From NCBI RefSeq assembly GCF_039522525.1, contig NZ_BAAADO010000007.1, positions 99,979-163,978 of the forward strand: DNA of 64,000 nt. The letters run 5' to 3'. This DNA is from Salinibacillus aidingensis (GTDB taxonomy: Bacteria > Bacillota > Bacilli > Bacillales > Alkalibacillaceae). Below the pieces are notes generated by a model, which did not search any database, had not been told where the DNA came from, and saw only the letters and a program-made list of their open reading frames with translations. Below are positions 50,231 to 58,758 of this stretch, piece by piece. The position numbers and the translations under genes were made by a program. The stretch's first letter is position 1. Every line of letters begins with the position of its first letter.

Positions 50231-51253
50231 ATGAAGAAAAAATTATTGCTCTTTAGCTTGGCTGTCTTTCTGCTCATTTTCATGTCTGCGTGTGGGGAAA
50301 AGTCCAAAGAGGATGTGATTGGTTCTCTGGAAGATAAAATGGAAGAAATGAGTGGGTACAAGGCACAGGCTAAGATGGATCTGAAGACAGGGGAAGATGT
50401 ACAAAGCTACGAGATTAATATTTGGCATCAGAAGAAGGATATGTACCGTGTGGAGTTAAACAACCCGGACAGTGAAAAGGGGAATCAGATAATCCTTAAA
50501 AACAAAGAAGGGGTATTTGTTCTGACTCCTGCATTAAACAAAAGCTTTAAATTCCAGAGTGAGTGGCCTGATAACAGCAGCCAGCCGTACCTGTTCGGAT
50601 CATTAATTCAAGATGTGGTCAGTGATCAGGAATCTGAATTTAAACAGACCGAAAATCATTACGTATTTACGACCAAAACAAACTATCAAAGCAATAATAA
50701 CCTTCCGTATCAGGAAATCACATTCTCCAAAGAATCCTTAAAGCCGGTCATGGTAAAGGTGATGGATAAGGATTATCAGTCCTTAGTGGAGATTTCCTTC
50801 TCATCCTTTGAATTTGACCCTGAGTTTGCTGAAGATGATTTTGATACGCAAAAGAATCTGACAAGCAGTGTTATGAATGTACCAGCCATGGCAAGCTCAG
50901 AAGAAGAGAAGCCAATGGAAGTTCTTTATCCAGTGAATGTGCCTGAGGGATCTTCACTGGCTGAAGAACAAAAGACAGAATTTGAAAATGGTACAAGGGT
51001 CATTCAAACCTATGAGGGGGAGAAAAACTTCACACTGGTCCAGGAAAACTATGATTCCTATCCGACAAGCATTACTTCTCCGGTCAATACCGATGGAAGT
51101 CCGGTTAATCTGGGTGCAACTGTGGGAGTTATGACAGATTCTTCTGTTGAATGGAGTGAAGGAAATACCCGGTTCTACTTAGCCAGCAAAGATCTGACTC
51201 GTGACGAAATGATTGAGATTGCTTCCTCTGTCGAAGGAAAAGGTATCAAGTAA
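50231..51253 (+). CDS. ydcC: LolA-like outer-leaflet lipoprotein carrier-type protein (YdcC)
   Basis: This is a 340-residue lipoprotein: signal peptide ending in MSACG (Cys at about residue 21), a LolA/LppX-like beta domain (residues about 35-215, with EMSGYKAQAKMDLKTGEDVQ and YEINIWHQKKDMYRVE) and a C-terminal DUF4367-type domain (about 230-335). It corresponds to YdcC of B. subtilis, a SigE-dependent sporulation gene linked to the mother-cell membrane. ATG 50231 is eight bases after AAAGGAG; the GTG at 50225 is too near. Confidence 0.85.
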   Translation: MKKKLLLFSLAVFLLIFMSACGEKSKEDVIGSLEDKMEEMSGYKAQAKMDLKTGEDVQSYEINIWHQKKDMYRVELNNPDSEKGNQIILKNKEGVFVLTPALNKSFKFQSEWPDNSSQPYLFGSLIQDVVSDQESEFKQTENHYVFTTKTNYQSNNNLPYQEITFSKESLKPVMVKVMDKDYQSLVEISFSSFEFDPEFAEDDFDTQKNLTSSVMNVPAMASSEEEKPMEVLYPVNVPEGSSLAEEQKTEFENGTRVIQTYEGEKNFTLVQENYDSYPTSITSPVNTDGSPVNLGATVGVMTDSSVEWSEGNTRFYLASKDLTRDEMIEIASSVEGKGIK

Positions 51254-51266
51254 TTGGTGTGTGCAC

Positions 51267-51341
51267 AGACCTGCAGGGATGAGGCTGAGTGGCAGTATTT
51301 TGGCAAACTGCCCTCAGTCCGGATTCCCGCAGGTCTTTTTG
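51267..51341 (+). terminator. Large two-part terminator after ydcC
   Basis: AGACCTGC pairs with GCAGGTCT at the base, and CTGAG-T-GGCAG with CTGCC-CTCAG inside, followed by TTTTTG. Confidence 0.8.
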
Positions 51342-51365
51342 TTTGCAGTTTCGTAGTTTCATTCA

Positions 51366-51383
51366 CCAGTCGCCTTCGCTTTT
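51366..51383 (-). repeat. Partial S-element core
   Basis: CAGTCGCCTTCGCTTTTA matches the S core (CAGTCGCCTCCGCTTTTC) except for two bases. It is an isolated fragment in front of alr. Confidence 0.5.
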
Positions 51384-51447
51384 ACTCCTTGACACTTTTG
51401 ATTTCAAGTTGAATAATAGAAAAAAAGTACGAGAGGGGTCTTGTGTT

Positions 51448-52629
51448 TTGTCATTACAGCCTTTTTACCGTGATTCCTGGTGTGAGGTTAACTTGGATGC
51501 GATTCAGTATAATATTCGACAATTAAAACTTGTTTTGGCAGAGGATACAAAAATATTTGCTGTTGTGAAGGGAAATGCTTATGGTCACGGTGATATTCAG
51601 GTAGCAAATGCAGCACTGGAGGAAGGAGTCTTTGGGCTTGCTGTTACCTTACTGGACGAAGCGTTAAAATTACGTCAGGCTGGGATAGAAGCCCCTATTC
51701 TCGTTATGAGCTGGGTACGGCCGGAGGATGTCAGGCTTGCGGCTGATCATGATATAGCGGTGACGGTCTTCCAGAAGGAGTGGGTGGAGCAGGCAAGGGA
51801 TTTTCTTCATGGACAGACCCTTTCTGTTCATGTCAAAATCGACACCGGAATGGGACGTGTCGGCATTCGTTCGGAAGAGGAAATGAAGGACTTGCTTCAC
51901 GTTCTCCATGATTCACGTTTTCAAATTACAGGTGCTTTTACCCATTTTGCTACTGCAGATGAAGAGGATGAATTATATTATCAAAAACAACAATCACGGT
52001 TCTCGGCATGTATCGACATGCTGAAATCCTCGGTTAAAGATGATTCGATGGTGGTTCATTCCGGGAACAGTGCGGCTAGTATGCGTTATCCCGAAGATAT
52101 GTTTGATGGGGTCCGATTCGGAATCAGCATGTATGGTCTTTACCCGTCTGCGTATGTGAAACAGATAAAACCCATCGATTTGCAGCCCGCATTTTCCCTA
52201 CACAGTAAACTGATTCACGTCAAAAAGGTGCCTGCAGGGGAAGGAATCAGTTATGGAAAAACCTATCAGACAAAAGAGGAAGAGTGGATCGGTACGGTAC
52301 CAATAGGATATGCAGATGGCTGGATACGGAAGCTGAACAAACAGCATGTGATCATTAATGGCAAAAAAATGCCGATTGTGGGAAGAATTTGTATGGATCA
52401 ATTTATGGTTAAGCTCGATGGTCCTTTTGAGGTAGGTGAACAGGTGACGCTTATCGGAAAGCAGGGAGAGGAAGAGGTCACTATAGACGAGGTTGCTGAA
52501 ACCTTGGAGACAATCACCTATGAAATTCCTTGTACAATTAGTTACCGAGTTCCACGGGTCTATATGCACAATCATAAACTTACTGATGTGGAAAACAAAT
52601 TGTATTCCGAAAAAATGTGTTTAAAATAA
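51448..52629 (+). CDS. alr: Alanine racemase
   Basis: This PLP enzyme makes D-alanine for the cell wall. The PLP Lys is in FAVVKGNAYGHGDIQ near residue 38, the catalytic Tyr in GISYGKTYQT near 265 and RICMDQFMV near 310. The start was set at TTG 51448 (LSLQPFYRDSWCEVNL), eight bases after GAGAGGGG; the much longer open frame from 51289 would begin inside the ydcC terminator. 393 residues. It precedes ndoAI-ndoA, as in B. subtilis. Confidence 0.93.
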   Translation: MSLQPFYRDSWCEVNLDAIQYNIRQLKLVLAEDTKIFAVVKGNAYGHGDIQVANAALEEGVFGLAVTLLDEALKLRQAGIEAPILVMSWVRPEDVRLAADHDIAVTVFQKEWVEQARDFLHGQTLSVHVKIDTGMGRVGIRSEEEMKDLLHVLHDSRFQITGAFTHFATADEEDELYYQKQQSRFSACIDMLKSSVKDDSMVVHSGNSAASMRYPEDMFDGVRFGISMYGLYPSAYVKQIKPIDLQPAFSLHSKLIHVKKVPAGEGISYGKTYQTKEEEWIGTVPIGYADGWIRKLNKQHVIINGKKMPIVGRICMDQFMVKLDGPFEVGEQVTLIGKQGEEEVTIDEVAETLETITYEIPCTISYRVPRVYMHNHKLTDVENKLYSEKMCLK

Positions 52630-52735
52630 AACATAATTGTGTAAAATTGGAATAGATATGAAAATGGCTGGATGTTACGTTTAATCTTCGCGTGAATAGC
52701 GGTAATAAAAGTTCCAATCTATTTTTTGCAGGGCT

Positions 52736-52764
52736 TTGCAATGCAAGTCCCTTAATGGTATTAT
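52736..52764 (+). promoter_or_regulatory. Promoter of ndoAI-ndoA
   Basis: TTGCAA (52736-52741), 17-base spacer, TATTAT (52759-52764) preceded by TGG. The -35 lies in a hairpin AGGGCTTTGCA/ATGCAAGTCCCT, which could be an operator for autoregulation by the antitoxin-toxin complex. Confidence 0.6.
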
Positions 52765-52813
52765 TGATATGGATTTATATGATTGTCACGATTTCATGGT
52801 GGAGGTGTATGTT

Positions 52814-53089
52814 GTGTCCGAGGGTTCACAGGAAATTGTAGTAAAACTACCACAACAAATGGTTGAAGAATTAGACAACTTGAGAAAGTATGAAGATTGC
52901 GACCGAAATGACTTGATTTGCCAAGCTATGAAGATGTATTTGCATGATAAAAAGAAACGTGATATCCGAGAGACAATGCGCCGCGGTTATGTGGAAATGG
53001 CTAATATTAATTTAAACATTGCATCTGAAGCTTTCCAAGCTGAAGAGGAGGCTGAAACTACCCTCGAACGCCTTGTGAGCGGGGGGTAA
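52814..53089 (+). CDS. ndoAI: Antitoxin EndoAI (MazE-like, ribbon-helix-helix)
   Basis: This is a 91-residue antitoxin of the MazF-like endoribonuclease NdoA. The N-terminal ribbon-helix-helix (IVVKLPQQMVEELDNLRKYE then RNDLICQAMKMYL) binds DNA, and the C-terminal segment (MRRGYVEMANINLNIASEA then EAETTLERLVSGG) binds the toxin; the end is nearly identical to B. subtilis EndoAI. GTG 52814 follows GGTGGAGGTG with six bases spacing; longer in-frame starts overlap the promoter. Confidence 0.92.
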   Translation: MSEGSQEIVVKLPQQMVEELDNLRKYEDCDRNDLICQAMKMYLHDKKKRDIRETMRRGYVEMANINLNIASEAFQAEEEAETTLERLVSGG

Positions 53090-53095
53090 AATCTG

Positions 53096-53446
53096 TTGAT
53101 GGTAAAAAGAGGCGACGTCTTTTTTGCGGATCTCTCTCCTGTCGTTGGGTCGGAACAAGGTGGCGTTCGCCCAGTATTAGTCATTCAAAATGATATAGGT
53201 AACCGTTTTAGTCCAACTTGTATTGTTGCCGCTATTACCGCACAAATACAGAAAGCTAAATTACCGACCCATGTTGAAATTGATGCTAAAAAGTACGGGT
53301 TTGAGCGTGATTCGGTAATATTACTGGAACAAATTCGCACCATCGATAAACAACGGCTAACGGACAAAATCACACAACTGGACGAGACTCTTATGAAGCG
53401 TGTTGATGAAGCATTACAAATCAGTCTCGGACTTATAGACTTTTAA
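53096..53446 (+). CDS. ndoA: Endoribonuclease EndoA (MazF-like toxin)
   Basis: This is a 116-residue mRNA interferase. VKRGDVFFADLSPVVGSEQGGVRPVLVIQND and TCIVAAITAQIQKAKLPTHVE and RDSVILLEQIRTIDKQRL follow B. subtilis NdoA almost residue for residue; the Arg and Thr of the active site (GGVRPVLV and AAIT) are conserved. TTG 53096 gives exactly the 116 residues of the B. subtilis protein; ATG 53099 is the next codon. It starts six bases after the antitoxin stop. Confidence 0.95.
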   Translation: MMVKRGDVFFADLSPVVGSEQGGVRPVLVIQNDIGNRFSPTCIVAAITAQIQKAKLPTHVEIDAKKYGFERDSVILLEQIRTIDKQRLTDKITQLDETLMKRVDEALQISLGLIDF

Positions 53447-53475
53447 AGCTGCTCGGATATGGGTAGCTTTTTTTG
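53446..53475 (+). terminator. Terminator of ndoAI-ndoA
   Basis: AAGCTGCTC pairs with GGGTAGCTT and is followed by a run of T (53468-53474). Confidence 0.8.
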
Positions 53476-53691
53476 TTTTATAATTTACAGGATAGGATCA
53501 CTTGTGCCTTAGAATTCAGGCATGGCCGCGTTCGGCTCCGGTGACTGTCGAGACTGTCTTTCCAAACGGAGCTTCCGCCTAGTTAATATTCTTTTCTTTT
53601 TTTATATTAAATGGTACATTATAAAATGGATAGTTATTTAATTATTTAAAATTATTACATATATTTCAAAATATCGAAGGGGGCCGGTGAT

Positions 53692-54558
53692 TTGGATAAA
53701 CTTCTAAGAGAAATAGTATTGGAAAATAGTGATCAAATTGTTAAAAAGTGGTTGGAGGAGATTGAACGTAAACAAGTACGTGCTTACTCCGCTTCTATTT
53801 CCGAGGAGTTGTTTGAAAGCACCAACCGGGAGTTTGTGAACGTTATTTTTTCAAGTGTGGAAAAGGAAGGGATGCTGGAAGATTTACATAACTTTTCCGA
53901 GCGTTTGATTCAGTTGGGGTGGCCTTTAAGCTATCTTACGGAGGGTATGCAGGCTTTTCGCAGAGTAACCGTTAATTTTATTCTGGAGAGAAGTGAAGAG
54001 GTTGACTCGAAACAGTTCGCTGAGATTCTTGAAAGTGTCGATCAATGGATTGATCCGATTGTAAACTTCCTTGTTACTGAATACTCGGGAAACTGGGAAA
54101 ATACCCTATCGATTCAAAGAATGGCCCTGCAGGAGTTATCTGCGCCTTTGATTCCGGTCATGGAAGGGATCACAGTCATGCCGCTTGTAGGTACGATTGA
54201 TACCGAACGGGCTAAGCTCATTATGGAAAATCTTTTGGATGGTGTCATTAAACATAATGCAGAGGTCGTATTAATTGATATTACAGGTGTACCTGTGGTT
54301 GATACAATGGTTGCTCATCATATCATTCAGGCTGCTGAAGCGGTTCGGCTTATTGGTGCATCCTGCATATTGGTGGGAATTCGTCCGGAAATTGCCCAGA
54401 CAATTGTTAATTTGGGTATTGATCTATCAAACTTCCCAACGAAGAGTTCCCTGCAGAAAGGGTTCAGGTCAGCTCTCGAGATTACTGGACGCCGGGTTGT
54501 AGATGTAGGCAAAGAAGATGACATAGAGGACATTCTGGATTCTTTAGGTAAGGAGTGA
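53692..54558 (+). CDS. rsbR: Stressosome protein RsbR
   Basis: This is a co-antagonist of the SigB stressosome. The N-terminal non-haem globin-like sensor domain spans about residues 1-140 and the STAS domain about 155-275. The two Thr phosphorylation regions of RsbRA are visible as GTIDTERAKL and DITGVPVVDT. 288 residues. TTG 53692 follows AAGGGGGCCGG. It heads the rsbRSTU part of the SigB operon. Confidence 0.93.
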   Translation: MDKLLREIVLENSDQIVKKWLEEIERKQVRAYSASISEELFESTNREFVNVIFSSVEKEGMLEDLHNFSERLIQLGWPLSYLTEGMQAFRRVTVNFILERSEEVDSKQFAEILESVDQWIDPIVNFLVTEYSGNWENTLSIQRMALQELSAPLIPVMEGITVMPLVGTIDTERAKLIMENLLDGVIKHNAEVVLIDITGVPVVDTMVAHHIIQAAEAVRLIGASCILVGIRPEIAQTIVNLGIDLSNFPTKSSLQKGFRSALEITGRRVVDVGKEDDIEDILDSLGKE

Positions 54559-54562
54559 AAAT

Positions 54563-54919
54563 TTGAGAATACCAATTTTGAAGCTGCATAACTATTTGCT
54601 GATTTCCATACAAACGGAGTTAGACGATAAGACAGCTATTCAGTTTCAGGAGGATTTATTAAACAAAATTCATGAAACATGGGCAACTGGTGTAGTTATT
54701 GATTTAACTTCAGTGGAAATTGTGGATTCGTATATTGCTAAAATACTAGGTGACGTAGTGTCAATGTCTGATTTAATGGGGGCGAAGGTTGTGTTAACAG
54801 GCATACAACCGGCTGTAGCTATGACTTTAATTGACTTAGGAATACATTTAAAGGATGTACCTACAGCACTGGACTTGGAACAGGGCCTTATTAAACTTAG
54901 ACAGGAATTGGAGGAGTAA
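54563..54919 (+). CDS. rsbS: Stressosome scaffold RsbS
   Basis: This is a single-STAS protein of 118 residues that, unphosphorylated, sequesters RsbT. The phosphorylation Ser lies in IDLTSVEIVDSYIAKILG near residue 59. TTG 54563 follows AAGGAG. It is separated from rsbR by four bases. Confidence 0.93.
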   Translation: MRIPILKLHNYLLISIQTELDDKTAIQFQEDLLNKIHETWATGVVIDLTSVEIVDSYIAKILGDVVSMSDLMGAKVVLTGIQPAVAMTLIDLGIHLKDVPTALDLEQGLIKLRQELEE

Positions 54920-54920
54920 T

Positions 54921-55331
54921 ATGATGAGTAAACACTTCCAATCCTGTATCCCGATACAAAAAGAATGGGATATTGTTGCAGCGCGTCAACAGGGCCGGGA
55001 TATCGCAAAGAAAATCGGCTTCGGTTCTGTCGATCAGGCAAGAATCGCAACAGCAATATCCGAACTGGCGAGAAACATCTATTTATATGCCAATAAAGGA
55101 CAAATCTGCTTTGATTACCTGGAAGATATGGAACATAAAGGAATAAAAATTCTCGCTTTGGATGAGGGCCCGGGTATCTCAGATATAAGTAAGGTTATGG
55201 AGGATGGCTATACAACATCTGGAGGGTTGGGAGCCGGACTTCCCGGGATTAAACGGTTAATGGATCACTTTGATATTGATTCAGAGGAAGGTAAAGGTAC
55301 AGAGGTGATTATTGAGAAGTGGCTTCGGTAA
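54921..55331 (+). CDS. rsbT: Serine/threonine kinase RsbT, activator of RsbU
   Basis: This is a 136-residue GHKL kinase that phosphorylates RsbR and RsbS and, once released, activates RsbU. N-box ATAISELARNIYLYA near residue 47, G1 LDEGPGISD near 83 and G2 GGLGAGLPGIKRLMD near 104. ATG 54921 or 54924, both just behind GGAGGAG. It begins one base after the rsbS stop. Confidence 0.93.
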   Translation: MMSKHFQSCIPIQKEWDIVAARQQGRDIAKKIGFGSVDQARIATAISELARNIYLYANKGQICFDYLEDMEHKGIKILALDEGPGISDISKVMEDGYTTSGGLGAGLPGIKRLMDHFDIDSEEGKGTEVIIEKWLR

Positions 55332-55341
55332 GGGGGGATAA

Positions 55342-56334
55342 ATGGTCTTGGAAAAATATAAAAACTTATTAAAGAATTATTTGCAATCAAAGGATGAAAC
55401 GGCCTTATATCGGGCGGATCAATTTAGTAAACAGTCCCTGCAGCAGGAAATCTCACCGGATGAGATTGTTCAAATACATATCGATGCTATGCAGGATTTA
55501 TATCCGGATTTGCCTGAGGATATGAGACTTTCTCTTCATTTCCTTCTGGAGACCATGATTTCATATGGTATTGCTCACCACGAGTTCCGTGCTTTGCGGG
55601 AAAAACAGCTCGAGCTAAAGTATGAAATTGAAGTTGCTGCGAATATGCAGAACACCTTATTGAATACGGTAATTCCCGATGTTGAGGAGCTTGATATAGG
55701 AGCTGTATCTGTTGCGGCTCAGCAGATGAATGGGGATTACTATCATTTTATACAGGACCATCGTAATGTGGGGGTTGCCGTTGCGGATGTCATTGGAAAA
55801 GGAATCCCTGCAGCCTTATGTATGTCCATGATTAAATACGCGTTAGATACATATCCTGATAATCTTTCGAGTCCGAAGACCATTTTAAAATTATTAAACC
55901 GTGTTGTCGAACGTAATGTGGAACCTGGAATGTTTATTACGATGTTCTATGGCTTCTACAATGATGAGGACCATTCCTTTCACTATGCGTCTGCCGGTCA
56001 TGAGCCGGGCTTATTTTATGATGCATCATCGGACAGCTTTGAGAAAATGGAAACAAAGGGGATTGTGCTGGGGGTAGAGGAAAATACATCCTATCAGCAA
56101 TATTCCAAGATCCTCTCCGTTGGGGACATGATTATTTTGTTTACAGATGGTGTGACAGAATGCAGACGCGGAGATCAATTTATTCAGACGGAAGAAATAT
56201 TGGATATTATCAAGCAATACATACATATGTCGGCACAGGAAATCGTTGACCATGTCTATCGGTATTTCGAACGATTACAGGATTTTGATTTACGTGATGA
56301 CTTTACATTAATTATCTTAAGAAGGAATTCTTGA
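55342..56334 (+). CDS. rsbU: Phosphatase RsbU
   Basis: This PP2C-type phosphatase dephosphorylates RsbV-P under environmental stress. The N-terminal RsbT-binding helical domain (about 1-85) and the SpoIIE-type PP2C domain (about 115-328) with MNGDYYHF, VADVIGKGIPAALCMSM, SAGHEPGLF, LFTDGVTECR and DDFTLIILRR are clear. 330 residues. ATG 55342 follows AAGGGGGGATAA. Confidence 0.94.
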   Translation: MVLEKYKNLLKNYLQSKDETALYRADQFSKQSLQQEISPDEIVQIHIDAMQDLYPDLPEDMRLSLHFLLETMISYGIAHHEFRALREKQLELKYEIEVAANMQNTLLNTVIPDVEELDIGAVSVAAQQMNGDYYHFIQDHRNVGVAVADVIGKGIPAALCMSMIKYALDTYPDNLSSPKTILKLLNRVVERNVEPGMFITMFYGFYNDEDHSFHYASAGHEPGLFYDASSDSFEKMETKGIVLGVEENTSYQQYSKILSVGDMIILFTDGVTECRRGDQFIQTEEILDIIKQYIHMSAQEIVDHVYRYFERLQDFDLRDDFTLIILRRNS

Positions 56335-56351
56335 AAAACTTTAAAATAAAG

Positions 56352-56377
56352 GTTTAAAGATTCCTGTGAAAGGGAAT
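56352..56377 (+). promoter_or_regulatory. SigB-dependent promoter of rsbV-rsbW-sigB-rsbX
   Basis: GTTTAA (56352-56357), 14-base spacer, GGGAAT (56372-56377), a match to the SigB consensus GTTTAA-N12-14-GGGTAT. It is in the rsbU-rsbV spacer, exactly where the autoregulatory promoter sits in B. subtilis. Confidence 0.9.
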
Positions 56378-56418
56378 GAACATAGAAGTTAGTAAAAATT
56401 TTTTTGGGGGTTCGGAAC

Positions 56419-56748
56419 ATGAATTTAAGTATTGATGTTTCTCGAACAGATGATATTCATCATGTGAAACTATCAGGTGAAATTGATGTGTATACCGCAC
56501 CAAAACTCAAAGAAACCATCCTTCCGCTAACAAAGGAAGAGGGTGTTTCAATCAAGGTGGACCTTGAAAAGATCAACTATATGGATAGTACGGGTCTTGG
56601 TGTATTTATAAGCGGGTTAAAATCAGCAAAAGAAAATCATTCGGAGCTGATTTTGATGAATTTACATGAGCGTGTATATAGATTGTTTGATATTACCGGC
56701 TTAAAAGAAGTCTTCAAAATAGAAAATACGGTTCGGGGTGGAAAGTAA
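56419..56748 (+). CDS. rsbV: Anti-anti-sigma factor RsbV
   Basis: This is a 109-residue STAS protein that, when unphosphorylated, binds RsbW and frees SigB. The phosphorylated Ser is in INYMDSTGLGVFISG near residue 56. ATG 56419 follows GGGGGTTCGG; the longer frame from 56404 has no ribosome site. The stop overlaps rsbW by one base (TAATG). Confidence 0.95.
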   Translation: MNLSIDVSRTDDIHHVKLSGEIDVYTAPKLKETILPLTKEEGVSIKVDLEKINYMDSTGLGVFISGLKSAKENHSELILMNLHERVYRLFDITGLKEVFKIENTVRGGK

Positions 56749-57227
56749 TGCAGGAACCTTTTGACTTTATTGAGATTAAAATACCAGCGAAGCCGGAGTA
56801 CGTTGGGATTGTACGTCTGTCTATTTCGGGGATAGCTAATCGTTTAGGATTTTCTTTTGAAGAGATTGAAGATTTAAAGGTTGCCGTATCGGAAGCAATC
56901 ACAAACACAGTCCAGCATGCCTATCGGGGGGTGGAAGAAGGAGAGGTCACCATAGGGTTTGGTTTATACCATGATCGATTGGAAGTTATGGTAGCCGATC
57001 GTGGAGGCAGCTTTGATTTATCTGAGATCAAACAGGATATTGGTCCTTATAGACCTGAGGAATCCATTGATGGGCTTAGGGAAAGCGGATTTGGACTATT
57101 TCTGATTGAAGAACTGATGGATAAGTTAGAGATTAATAATGATTATGGTGTGATTGTGATTATGACCAAGCATCTCCATAAAAATGGGGTGGAACCTAAT
57201 GACGGCGAAATCTCAACCACACAATGA
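56748..57227 (+). CDS. rsbW: Anti-sigma B factor, serine kinase RsbW
   Basis: RsbW is a GHKL-type kinase that holds SigB inactive and phosphorylates RsbV. N-box KVAVSEAITNTVQHAYRG near residue 45, G1 VADRGGSFD near 85 and G2 RESGFGLFLIEELMD near 114. 159 residues. The 3' end overlaps the sigB start by 29 bases, which couples translation of sigma and anti-sigma. Confidence 0.95.
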   Translation: MQEPFDFIEIKIPAKPEYVGIVRLSISGIANRLGFSFEEIEDLKVAVSEAITNTVQHAYRGVEEGEVTIGFGLYHDRLEVMVADRGGSFDLSEIKQDIGPYRPEESIDGLRESGFGLFLIEELMDKLEINNDYGVIVIMTKHLHKNGVEPNDGEISTTQ

Positions 57228-57990
57228 TTATGATGAAGAGGTTTATCAATGGATAGAAACCCTTCAAAAGAATCCGCAAAACGAAACTGTACATGAGAAG
57301 CTGGTTCTGGAATTTGAAAATTTAGTTCACTCCATTGCCAGTAAATATTCCAAGAACAGTTCCATCCATGAGGACCTTGTACAAGTTGGTATGCTGGGTT
57401 TGATGGCTGCCATTAAACGTTATGATCCTTCTGTAGGAAAATCCTTTGAAGCCTTTGCTATACCTACAATCGTGGGTGAGATGAAGAGATTTATCCGGGA
57501 TAAAACATGGAGTGTACACGTCCCTCGACGAATTAAGGAGCTCGGGCCAAAAATTAAAAAAGCCGCGGAGGAATTAACTTCGAGTCTCCAATATTCTCCG
57601 TCTGTAAAGGAAATTGCTGAGCATCTTGGGGTCAGTGAAGAGGAAGTGCTCGAAGCGATGGAAATGAGCCAAAGCTATCGTGCTTTATCGGCTGATCGGA
57701 AAATGGAGTCAGATTCAGATGGGGGAAAGGTTTCCATTCTTGATTTAGTGGGTGCAAAAGAGGACGGATATAACCAGGTTGATTACAAAATGCTTCTGGA
57801 GAAATTAATGCCTGTTTTATCTCAGCGTGAACGTCAGATTATCCAGTTCATTTACTTTGAAAATAAAAGTCAAAAGGAAACTGGAGAACATCTTGGTATT
57901 TCACAAATGCATGTTTCCCGACTGCAAAGGCGTGCCTTGAGAAAGCTTCGAGAGGCCTTACAGTCGGATAGTCCGGAGGTTTTATTTTGA
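57199..57990 (+). CDS. sigB: RNA polymerase sigma-B factor
   Basis: This is the general stress sigma factor, 263 residues. Region 2 (HEDLVQVGMLGLMAAIKRYD and FEAFAIPTIVGEMKRFIRDKTWSVHVPRR), region 3 (VKEIAEHLGVSEEEVLEAM) and region 4 (LSQRERQIIQFIYFENKSQKETGEHLGISQMHVSRL) are all complete. ATG 57199 follows GGGGTGG and lies inside rsbW. The stop overlaps rsbX (TTGA). Confidence 0.96.
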   Translation: MTAKSQPHNDYDEEVYQWIETLQKNPQNETVHEKLVLEFENLVHSIASKYSKNSSIHEDLVQVGMLGLMAAIKRYDPSVGKSFEAFAIPTIVGEMKRFIRDKTWSVHVPRRIKELGPKIKKAAEELTSSLQYSPSVKEIAEHLGVSEEEVLEAMEMSQSYRALSADRKMESDSDGGKVSILDLVGAKEDGYNQVDYKMLLEKLMPVLSQRERQIIQFIYFENKSQKETGEHLGISQMHVSRLQRRALRKLREALQSDSPEVLF

Positions 57991-58589
57991 ATGCAGAAAA
58001 TCATCGTATGGAGGTATCTGTTTTCCAGGAAGCAAAAGGTGGAAATCATTGTAATGGAGACTGCTTCTTCTATAAAGAGACAGAACATCAATTTATTTCG
58101 GTTTTAGCAGATGGCCTTGGAAGCGGAATGGATGCAAAGGAATCTTCAAATGCTGTTATAGAAGTTATCGAAAATCATTATACAGAGTCTATTGATCAAT
58201 TAATTAAACGGTGCAATGACAAGCTTATCCATAAGCGTGGGGCCGTATTAGGTGTTTTGAAATTGGATTTTAAAAATCATACGTATTCACTGACATCTAT
58301 CGGGAATGTTGGTATCACCTTAATCCCTTTAAATGGCCAGAAAAAAAGGACCATTCCAACCCCTGGGTATTTACCGAGCTATGGTTATCCCTATAAGATT
58401 AAACGGGAAAAACTTGAACAGGGAAATGTCTTTTTAATGTACTCAGACGGGGTAGATGAACGAAAACTCTTTACGAAAATGACCAATTTTAATGATGTAA
58501 CAGGAATCACAGATACTTATGCCAGGCTGCACAAGGAAACGCAGACGGATGATACAACTTTAATGGCCATGCGGTATAAGGCAGTATAA
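57987..58589 (+). CDS. rsbX: Phosphoserine phosphatase RsbX
   Basis: This PP2C-type phosphatase dephosphorylates RsbS and RsbR and damps the stress response. SVLADGLGSGMDAKESSNAV near residue 38-57, LTSIGNVGITLI and LMYSDGVDERK match; 200 residues. TTG 57987 overlaps the sigB stop; an ATG at 58008 is a possible alternative. Last gene of the operon, followed by a terminator. Confidence 0.9.
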   Translation: MNAENHRMEVSVFQEAKGGNHCNGDCFFYKETEHQFISVLADGLGSGMDAKESSNAVIEVIENHYTESIDQLIKRCNDKLIHKRGAVLGVLKLDFKNHTYSLTSIGNVGITLIPLNGQKKRTIPTPGYLPSYGYPYKIKREKLEQGNVFLMYSDGVDERKLFTKMTNFNDVTGITDTYARLHKETQTDDTTLMAMRYKAV

Positions 58590-58598
58590 ACGGAGGGG

Positions 58599-58622
58599 AC
58601 CCTTTTATGGAAGGGTCTTTTT
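58599..58622 (+). terminator. Terminator of the sigB operon
   Basis: GACCCTT (58599-58605) pairs with AAGGGTC (58611-58617), followed by TTTTTG. Confidence 0.85.
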
Positions 58623-58758
58623 GTTTGTGAACGATTCTAATCCCTGTGACTTTAGACGGTTTTCGCTTTTTGCAGATCTTTTGGTAAAATGAGTAGGGTA
58701 TAATAAAGAAAGAACCTGGCCATGAAGGCGGACTTATAGAAACCAAGGAGGAAGCAAT

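Noticed and set aside
53512..53580. Inverted repeat GGCTCCG/CGGAGC between ndoA and rsbR
   Set aside because: It faintly resembles the S element but similarity is too low, and there is no T run directly after it; no function assigned.
58676..58704. Promoter before tex around TATAAT 58699-58704
   Set aside because: The -10 is perfect but no acceptable -35 at 16-18 bases was found, and the GGGTAT overlapping it lacks a SigB -35 partner.
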